From the NCBI GenBank assembly GCA_050287605.1, contig JBNKCG010000090.1, positions 1 through 21,528 on the forward strand: a DNA stretch of 21,528 bases, in the 5' to 3' direction. Position 1 is the first letter of the stretch. Every line of letters starts with the position of its first letter. The position numbers and the translations under genes were made by a program. The notes under the pieces were generated by a model, which saw nothing but the letters and a program-made list of their open reading frames with translations, was not told where the DNA came from and did no database searches. Source of the stretch: QQUJ01 sp050287605 (GTDB lineage Bacteria; Pseudomonadota; Gammaproteobacteria; QQUJ01). Of this stretch, positions 16,295 through 21,528 are shown piece by piece.

Positions 16295-18622
16295 TCAGTG
16301 CCGTGATGCCGCAACACCGGGTGTTTTCTCCTCCGCCAACGGCAACTCCATGGTGAACAGACTGCCGCCGTCCGGATGGTTGGCCGCGCGCAGCGTACCG
16401 CCGTAGTCGCGCACAATGCCATAGGAGATGGATAATCCCAAACCCAGCCCGTCACCCACGTTCTTGGTGGTGTAAAAGGGATCGAAGATGTGACTCAACT
16501 GCTCGGCGGCGATCCCGGTGCCGGTATCCCGTACGCTCAGCACACCCATACCCTCGCAGGGTTTGATTTCGACAAAGAGCTCGCACCGTTCGCCGCCGGC
16601 CATAGCGTCGAGGGCGTTTTTCAGAAGGTTGAGAACCACTTGTTCGAGTCGGATCGAGTCGCCCCACACCCGAACCTCGCCGGCGGGCGCCTCGCGGTGA
16701 ATCCGAAACCGCTCCAGCTTCGTGTGCGAGGCAATCAATGCCAGCGCGTAGTCCACCACCTCGCCCAACGCCACCGGCTGCGGTTTGCCGCTGCTGCGGC
16801 GGGCGAACGCCTTGAGGTGTTTGGTTATACCGGCCATGCGATCGGCCAGCTCGACGATAGCCTCCAGATTGTCGAGCGCGTCGCCGCGTCGCTGGCGCTC
16901 GAGCAGCACCCTCGCATTGTCGGCGTAGGAGCGAATCGCCGCCAGCGGTTGGTTGAGTTCGTGGGAAATACCGGCCGACATCTGTCCGATGGCCGCCAGC
17001 TTGGCCGCTTGAACGAGTTCGTCCTGCGCCTGCTGCAACACCTCCTCCGCACGCGTGCGCTCCTGTATCTCATCCTGCAAGCGCCGATTGGCCTCCACCA
17101 GATCGCTGGTGCGCAGACGCACGCGCTCCTCCAGTTGATCGTGCGCACGCCGCAACGCCTCCTCCGCACGCTTGCGTTCGGTGAGATCGTGAATCGTGAC
17201 CAGATAGCGCTCATCGCGTCCGGTGGCGAGGCGGCTTACTGCCATCTCGATCGGGAAGGTGGTTGCATCGGCACGACAGGCAACCCCCTCCAGCACCGGG
17301 GGTGAGGTGCCCATCCGGCGCAGCGCCGCGTCCAGCCAATGCTCCGGCAACCCGTCGGTGGGCGCAGCAATGAGGTTGGCAAACGGATGACCCACCACGT
17401 CGACCGAACGAACCGCAAACATCTGCTCTGCGGTGGGATTGATGAAATCGACCGCGCCCGCTCCATCCACCGTCACTAGACCGGCCTGGGTGCTGGAGAT
17501 GATGGAGCGGATATTGGCCTCGCTCTGCTCCAGCACCTCGCGCGCCCGGCGCTGATACTCCAGACGCACCAGCAGGTTGACCCGACGCTGGTAGAAGTAG
17601 CCGCTGGCCAACGCCAACGCCGCCATCAGCACGCCGGCGAAAATCATGCGGATCAGCGCGGCATGCTCCACCGGTGCGGTATCGGTGAGCACGTGGATGA
17701 TCCAGTTGGCGTACGGAACCTGCGAGGTCTGCACCAGGTACTGGGTTCGGGTCACCACCCGACGGCCGCTCTCGGCCGATTCGCGCAGGGTGAGCAGGCG
17801 CCGCCCGCTCATCGGGTACGACTCTTCGCTCACCGGCAGCGGCTGCAGTTCGGCGTCGGCGTACTGACGGCTCGAGCGCAGCTCGCCCAGCACCTCCGGC
17901 TCCAGCGGTTTGACGGTGCGAAACACCCAGGCCGGCCGCGTGGCGAGGAAGATCACCCCCTTGGCATCGGTGACGATGACGGTGTCGGCCTCGTTGGTCA
18001 GCACCTGTTCCAGACGCTCGGCACTTACCTTGAGCACCGCCACGCCGAGGATGCCGTCCTCGTCCCGGATGGGGAACGAGAAGTAGAACCCGCGCCGCTG
18101 GGAGGTGGTGCCCAATGCGAAATAGCGCCCGGCGCTCCCCTCGACGGCCTGCTTGAAATAGGGCCGGAAGGCGAATTGCCGGCCGATGAACGTGAGCTCG
18201 GAATCCCAGTTGCTGGCCGCCAGCGTGAGACCCGCACGGTCCATGATGTAGGTGTCGGACGCGCCGCTGATGTCGTTGAAGCGCTCCAGGTAGCGGTTGA
18301 TGGGAGCGTCACCGGTCACCGCCGCCCCCCGCCGCAGCAGAGCGATGACGTCCTTGTTCTGGGCGAGAATCCGCGGCAGGAACTCGAACTTCTCCAACTC
18401 CCCCTGCAGGCCGAAACGGTAGAGATCGAGCTTGTCGCTGCCGCGCGACTGCAACTCGCGCAAGCCGCTTTCGGTGGCCGTCGCCCAAACCCACCACAGT
18501 ATCAGCGGGGAAAGCACCAGCAATATTCCAGCGATGATCCAGCGGGGACGCATCCGCACAGTGTTCACCGACTCCACCGCACCTGACAAGCCGCGCGCAC
18601 CTCGCTCTACCCGCCGCTGCAC
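16295..18622 (-). CDS. dctB: DctB, membrane sensor histidine kinase for C4-dicarboxylates
   Basis: DctB senses C4-dicarboxylates in the periplasm and phosphorylates DctD. The protein has a first membrane helix (WIIAGILLVLSPLILWWVW), a periplasmic sensor of about 260 residues of the DctB/dCache type, a second helix (MIFAGVLMAALALASGYFY), a cytoplasmic PAS domain (from about SIISSTQAGLVTVDG), a long coiled coil, and a HisKA domain with the phospho-histidine in HELNQPL (about H554). The ATPase domain has the N box NLLKNALDA, DTGTGIA and FDPFYTTK, then GDGLGLGLS. The start is uncertain: GTG at 18622 gives 775 aa and lies 9 bases after maeB; ATG at 18553 gives 752 aa and begins MRPRWIIAG, closer to the first helix. 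Neither has a strong Shine-Dalgarno. Confidence 0.92.
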   Translation of the reverse strand: MQRRVERGARGLSGAVESVNTVRMRPRWIIAGILLVLSPLILWWVWATATESGLRELQSRGSDKLDLYRFGLQGELEKFEFLPRILAQNKDVIALLRRGAAVTGDAPINRYLERFNDISGASDTYIMDRAGLTLAASNWDSELTFIGRQFAFRPYFKQAVEGSAGRYFALGTTSQRRGFYFSFPIRDEDGILGVAVLKVSAERLEQVLTNEADTVIVTDAKGVIFLATRPAWVFRTVKPLEPEVLGELRSSRQYADAELQPLPVSEESYPMSGRRLLTLRESAESGRRVVTRTQYLVQTSQVPYANWIIHVLTDTAPVEHAALIRMIFAGVLMAALALASGYFYQRRVNLLVRLEYQRRAREVLEQSEANIRSIISSTQAGLVTVDGAGAVDFINPTAEQMFAVRSVDVVGHPFANLIAAPTDGLPEHWLDAALRRMGTSPPVLEGVACRADATTFPIEMAVSRLATGRDERYLVTIHDLTERKRAEEALRRAHDQLEERVRLRTSDLVEANRRLQDEIQERTRAEEVLQQAQDELVQAAKLAAIGQMSAGISHELNQPLAAIRSYADNARVLLERQRRGDALDNLEAIVELADRMAGITKHLKAFARRSSGKPQPVALGEVVDYALALIASHTKLERFRIHREAPAGEVRVWGDSIRLEQVVLNLLKNALDAMAGGERCELFVEIKPCEGMGVLSVRDTGTGIAAEQLSHIFDPFYTTKNVGDGLGLGLSISYGIVRDYGGTLRAANHPDGGSLFTMELPLAEEKTPGVAASRH

Positions 18623-18631
18623 CAGCGCCCG

Positions 18632-20899
18632 CTACGACACCGCCGAATCCGCCGCCGCCAGCGCGCTCAGATTCACCGTGCCGCGCGTGGTCACCGTGCG
18701 GTTGAGGATGTGTACCGGCTTGGCGGTGCCGAGCAGGATCGGCCCCACCGAAACGCCGTTGGCGAGCGCCTTGAGGGCGTTGAAGGTGATGTTGGCGGCA
18801 TCCAGATTGGGCATCACCAGCAGGTTGGCCGTCCCGGTGAGGCGCGACTTGGGGAACACCCGCTGGCGCACTTGCTCGGAGAGCGCGGCATCGGTCTGCA
18901 TCTCGCCCTCCACCTCCAGCTCCGGGGCGCGGCGCTCGAGAATGGCGCGCGCCTCGCGCAGACGCAGCGCCGAGGGGTTGTCGACGCTGCCAAAGTTGGA
19001 GTGCGACACCAGCGCCACCTTGGGCTCCAGCCCGAAGCGCCGCACCTCGGCCGCCGCCAGCAGCGTGATCTCCACCAGATCGTCGACGCTGGGCTCGTAG
19101 TTGATATAGGTATCGGTAAGGAAATAGGTGCCCTTGTCCAGAATCAGCAGCTGCATGGCGGCGGGCACGCGCACCCCGTCGCGCAACCCGATGATGTCGA
19201 CGATCTGCCGGTAATGCTCGTGGAATCCGCCGCTGGGCCCGGCGATCATGGCGTCGGCCACGCCGCGCCGCAGCAGCATCGCCGCCAGGGAGGTGGGATT
19301 GGTGCGCAGAATGCCCTCGGCGTCGGCGGGCAGCACGCCGCGCCGCCCCATCAGGTCGTGGTACTCCTCCGCCAGCTCACCGTAACCGTCGAACTGCACC
19401 GGGTCGAGCAGTTCGAAATCGACGTCGGGACGGATGCGCAGCCCAAACTGCCTGATCAGTTGTTCGACGACGGCGCGCCGCCCCACCACCAGCGGCGGCA
19501 GGGCGTTCTCCTGGGCCAGCGTCAGCACCGCGCGCAGCACACGCTCGTCCTCACCGCCGGAATAGATCAGGCGGCGCGGGTTTTCGCGGATGGCGTTGAA
19601 CACCCCCTTCATGATGGTGCCCGAACGCACCACGTAGCGGCTCAGTTGCTCGCGGTAGGCGCGCATATCGTCGATGGGGCGCGTGGCCACACCGCTCACC
19701 ATGGCCGCCTCGGCCACCGCCGGCGGGATGGCGGTGATCAGCCGCGGATCGAAGGGCTTGGGGATGATGTAGTCGCGGCCGAAGGTGAGCGACTGCCCCT
19801 GGTAGGCGTCGGCCACCACGTCGGAGACCTCGGCCAGCGCCAGGTCGGCGATGGCCTGCACGCAGGCGATCTTCATCGCCTCGTTGATGGTGGTGGCCCC
19901 CACGTCCAATGCACCGCGGAAGATGAACGGAAAGCAGAGCACGTTGTTGATCTGGTTGGGGTAGTCGGAGCGACCGGTGGCGATCACCGCATCGTCGCGC
20001 ACCGCCAGCACCTCTTCGGGCATGATCTCGGGCGTGGGGTTGGCCAGCGCGAAGATCAGCGGGCGCGGCGCCATGCGCGCCACCTGTTCGCCCTTGAGCA
20101 CGCGCGGCGCGGAGAGTCCGAGAAAGACGTCGGCCCCGTCGATCACATCGTCGAGGGTGCGCGCCTCGGTGGCCACGGCGTAGCGCGCCTTGTAGGGGTC
20201 CATCTGCTCGCTGCGCCCTTCGTAGACCACGCCGGCGATGTCGGTGACGACGATGTGTTCCCGTTTCAGGCCCAACGCCACCAGCAGGTCGAGGCAGGCC
20301 AGCGCCGCCGCACCTGCGCCGGAGGCCACCAGGCGCACCTCGCCGATGGCCTTCTCCACTACGCGCAGGCCATTGAGCACCCCCGCGGCGGTGCAGATAG
20401 CGGTGCCGTGCTGGTCGTCGTGAAACACCGGGATCTTCATGCGCTCGCGCAACGCCTTTTCCACGATGAAGCACTCGGGCGCCTTGATGTCCTCCAGGTT
20501 GACGGCGCCGAAGGTGGGTTCCAGACCGGCGATGGTCTCGATCAGCTTCTCGGGGTCCGGCTGGTTGACCTCGATGTCGAACACATCGATGCCGGCGAAC
20601 TGCTTGAACAGCACCGCCTTGCCCTCCATCACCGGCTTGGCGGCCAACGGACCGATGGCCCCAAGGCCGAGCACCGCGCTGCCGTTGGTGATCACCCCCA
20701 CCAGGTTGGCGCGCGAGGTGAGTTCGGCGACGACCGCGGGATCGGCGACGATCTCCTCGCAGGCGAAGGCGACGCCTGGAGAGTAGGCCATGGCCAGATC
20801 GCGCTGGTTGGCCAGGGGCTTGGAGGCCTGTATGGCCAACTTGCCGGGTTTGGGGAAGCGGTGGTAGTGAAGCGAGCTCTCGCGCAGATCTTCGGCCAT
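18632..20899 (-). CDS. maeB: MaeB, malic enzyme with C-terminal phosphotransacetylase-like domain
   Basis: MaeB oxidatively decarboxylates malate to pyruvate and CO2 with NADP (or NAD), giving pyruvate when cells grow on C4 acids. The 755-aa protein has the bacterial hybrid layout. The N-terminal malic domain has KLAIQASKPLANQRDLAMAYSPGV, the metal/substrate region PVFHDDQHGTAICTA and a nucleotide-binding VASGAGAAALACLDLL. From about residue 430 there is a phosphate acetyltransferase-like domain, catalytically inactive in this family but allosteric (acetyl-CoA). The ATG at 20899 is followed directly by the conserved sequence; no strong Shine-Dalgarno is seen. The gene is preceded by a sigma-54 promoter and a perfect DctD-type palindrome, and followed by dctB after 9 bases. 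Cofactor preference cannot be read safely from the sequence. Confidence 0.95.
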   Translation of the reverse strand: MAEDLRESSLHYHRFPKPGKLAIQASKPLANQRDLAMAYSPGVAFACEEIVADPAVVAELTSRANLVGVITNGSAVLGLGAIGPLAAKPVMEGKAVLFKQFAGIDVFDIEVNQPDPEKLIETIAGLEPTFGAVNLEDIKAPECFIVEKALRERMKIPVFHDDQHGTAICTAAGVLNGLRVVEKAIGEVRLVASGAGAAALACLDLLVALGLKREHIVVTDIAGVVYEGRSEQMDPYKARYAVATEARTLDDVIDGADVFLGLSAPRVLKGEQVARMAPRPLIFALANPTPEIMPEEVLAVRDDAVIATGRSDYPNQINNVLCFPFIFRGALDVGATTINEAMKIACVQAIADLALAEVSDVVADAYQGQSLTFGRDYIIPKPFDPRLITAIPPAVAEAAMVSGVATRPIDDMRAYREQLSRYVVRSGTIMKGVFNAIRENPRRLIYSGGEDERVLRAVLTLAQENALPPLVVGRRAVVEQLIRQFGLRIRPDVDFELLDPVQFDGYGELAEEYHDLMGRRGVLPADAEGILRTNPTSLAAMLLRRGVADAMIAGPSGGFHEHYRQIVDIIGLRDGVRVPAAMQLLILDKGTYFLTDTYINYEPSVDDLVEITLLAAAEVRRFGLEPKVALVSHSNFGSVDNPSALRLREARAILERRAPELEVEGEMQTDAALSEQVRQRVFPKSRLTGTANLLVMPNLDAANITFNALKALANGVSVGPILLGTAKPVHILNRTVTTRGTVNLSALAAADSAVS

Positions 20900-20948
20900 G
20901 GCGGCGCTTTCTTGTCAGTGAACGGGGCGTAGTGAAAACGAAACGCCA

Positions 20949-20964
20949 AGCAACGGTTGTACCA
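20949..20964 (-). promoter_or_regulatory. Sigma-54 (-24/-12) promoter of maeB-dctBD
   Basis: Minus strand TGGTACAACCGTTGCT fits TGGCACG-N4-TTGCW with exact GG-to-GC spacing. The predicted start is near 20938, giving a 39-nt leader. The 371-base gap between maeB and prpF also holds an upstream palindrome, a REP-like pair and a short tandem repeat, and no gene. Confidence 0.72.
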
Positions 20965-21081
20965 AAGGTAGACGCCCGCCGGAATCGACACGCAAACCGT
21001 TGCCGGACGCCCTCCGCGCCGCGCTCGGTATCAACCGGGGGCGGCGAGATGGGCGGCAACCTGCCACTACTGTAGCTTAGA

Positions 21082-21099
21082 TGTGCGGAGATCCGCACA
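21082..21099. promoter_or_regulatory. Upstream activator palindrome for maeB-dctBD (putative DctD site)
   Basis: TGTGCGGA-GA-TCCGCACA is a perfect 8-bp inverted repeat with a 2-bp centre, its centre about 152 bases upstream of the predicted start. Related sites occur twice before dctP. Size and symmetry suit an NtrC-family dimer. Confidence 0.65.
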
Positions 21100-21124
21100 G
21101 AGAAAGCCCCTTTGGGCCTGAGGC

Positions 21125-21146
21125 GTAGGAGCGGCGAAAGCCGCGA
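21125..21146 (+). repeat. REP-like element, copy A
   Basis: GTAGGAGCGGCGAAAGCCGC followed by GA has the GTAGGAGC head and a GCGGC-GAAA-GCCGC stem-loop typical of REP-type elements of gammaproteobacteria. It is paired with an inverted copy at 21253-21274. Confidence 0.65.
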
Positions 21147-21165
21147 ATTATAGGGAATTCTCTCT

Positions 21166-21200
21166 ACGCAAAGGCGCTAAGGGGCAAAGGACGCGAAGGT
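21166..21200. repeat. Short tandem repeat of 8-bp CGCAAAGG-type units
   Basis: Four degenerate units follow each other: CGCAAAGG, CGCTAAGG, GGCAAAGG and, after one extra base, CGCGAAGG. The array sits between the two inverted REP-like copies. Confidence 0.6.
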
Positions 21201-21252
21201 CTGGTTTTGTATGGCGATCCTGGCGTCCGCGTTGAAAAACGCGCGGTAACAC

Positions 21253-21274
21253 TCGCGGCTTTCGCCTCTGCTAC
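21253..21274 (-). repeat. REP-like element, copy B, overlapping the prpF stop
   Basis: Minus strand GTAGCAGAGGCGAAAGCCGC followed by GA differs from copy A by two substitutions. Its stem is weaker on the left side. The TAG stop of prpF is the TAG of the GTAG head, so the element abuts or was inserted at the gene end. Confidence 0.6.
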
Positions 21275-21528
21275 GGGAAACAGTCACCCGGCACGCGCAC
21301 CCAACCTTCCATGAGCACCCGGGCGCTGCGGCTCATCACCACCTTGTCCACGCGCCATTGGCCGTCGGTCTGGCTCACCTCGGCGCCCACCTTCAGCGTG
21401 CCGGAAGGGTGGCCGAAGGTCACGACGTTGCGCTCGCCGCCACCGGCCGCCAGATTCACCAAAGTGCCGGGGATGGCCGCTGCGGTGCCGATAGCCACCG
21501 CGGCGGTGCCCATCATGGCGTGGTGCAG
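21271..21528 (-). CDS. prpF: PrpF-family isomerase, C-terminal end only (cut by window edge)
   Basis: PrpF is a 2-methylaconitate cis-trans isomerase used in the AcnD-dependent 2-methylcitrate pathway of propionate breakdown. Related members isomerise other tricarboxylates. Only the last 85 residues are in the window, beginning LHHAMMGTAAVAIGTAAAIP, and the frame stays open to the right edge, so the start lies outside. Family landmarks are the glycine/alanine-rich helix, the VNLAAGGGERN stretch, VTFGHPSGTLKVGAEV and the terminal MSRSARVLMEGWVRVPGDCF. A full protein would be about 390-400 aa. Its upstream neighbours are not visible, so an operon with prpB/prpC/acnD cannot be confirmed. The stop codon lies in a REP-like repeat. 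A weak hairpin around 21104-21117 might end the transcript, but I do not call it. Confidence 0.85.
   Translation of the reverse strand: MHHAMMGTAAVAIGTAAAIPGTLVNLAAGGGERNVVTFGHPSGTLKVGAEVSQTDGQWRVDKVVMSRSARVLMEGWVRVPGDCFP

Noticed and set aside
18710..20932. Open plus-strand frame of 740 codons opposite maeB
   Set aside because: maeB on the other strand is unmistakable over its whole length. The antisense frame is a His/Gly/Gln-rich codon shadow with no family features.
20992..21005. Second sigma-54-like sequence upstream of maeB (minus strand CGGCAACGGTTTGC)
   Set aside because: The distance between GG and GC is one base too short, and sigma-54 spacing is strict. The site at 20949-20964 fits exactly.
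21104..21117. Possible prpF terminator (GCCC-CTTT-GGGC)
   Set aside because: The stem is only 4 bp before a mismatch, and the T-run on the minus strand is short and broken. Too weak to call.

Overview
The window is a GC-rich bacterial chromosome segment. It most likely comes from a chemolithoautotrophic, sulfur-oxidising gammaproteobacterium. The evidence is a Rubisco-activase pair (CbbQ/CbbO) back to back with a four-gene QmoA-QmoB-HdrC-HdrB operon of the type tied to APS reductase and sulfite oxidation, plus DUF3579, RimK and DctPQM/DctBD families common in proteobacteria. No rRNA, tRNA, CRISPR array, transposase or phage gene was seen. The lineage is inferred from gene content, not measured.

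Layout. (1) 1-2903, minus strand: cbbQ then cbbO, with cbbO running off the left edge. (2) 3185-8263, plus strand: qmoA-qmoB-hdrC-hdrB, tightly packed and closed by a strong intrinsic terminator at about 8311-8334. A 281-base divergent region separates it from cbbQ. (3) 8342-10800, minus strand: a retropepsin-like 'ATP-dependent zinc protease' family protein, RimK, and an M14-type AstE/AspA metallopeptidase. Together these look like a glutamyl-tail writing and trimming module. (4) 11009-11326, plus strand: a lone DUF3579 gene with its own terminator. (5) 11537-20899, minus strand: a C4-dicarboxylate system. maeB-dctB-dctD (malic enzyme, sensor kinase, sigma-54 activator) is followed by dctP-dctQ-dctM (TRAP transporter). 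(6) 21271-21528, minus strand: the C-terminal end of a PrpF-family isomerase, running off the right edge.

How the genes work together. CbbQ/CbbO keep Rubisco active, while the Qmo/Hdr complex handles electrons that are probably connected to APS reductase, so regions 1-2 join carbon fixation to sulfur oxidation. Region 5 brings in C4-dicarboxylates and turns malate into pyruvate plus NAD(P)H. Both dct operons carry an upstream -24/-12 (sigma-54) promoter with exact spacing. Both also carry an upstream palindrome built on TGTGCGGA-N2-TCCGCACA: one perfect copy before maeB and two degenerate copies before dctP. The best reading is that DctD activates the transporter, the malic enzyme and its own operon.

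The most interesting points are: the deduced DctD regulon; a GAFTNA instead of GAFTGA motif in DctD; the Qmo complex with HdrCB in place of the membrane subunit QmoC; a perfect 15-bp inverted repeat that would trap the dctQ start; and several short intergenic repeat elements (a REP-like inverted pair and a 9-bp-periodic inverted repeat). I found no clearly unprecedented multi-gene system.
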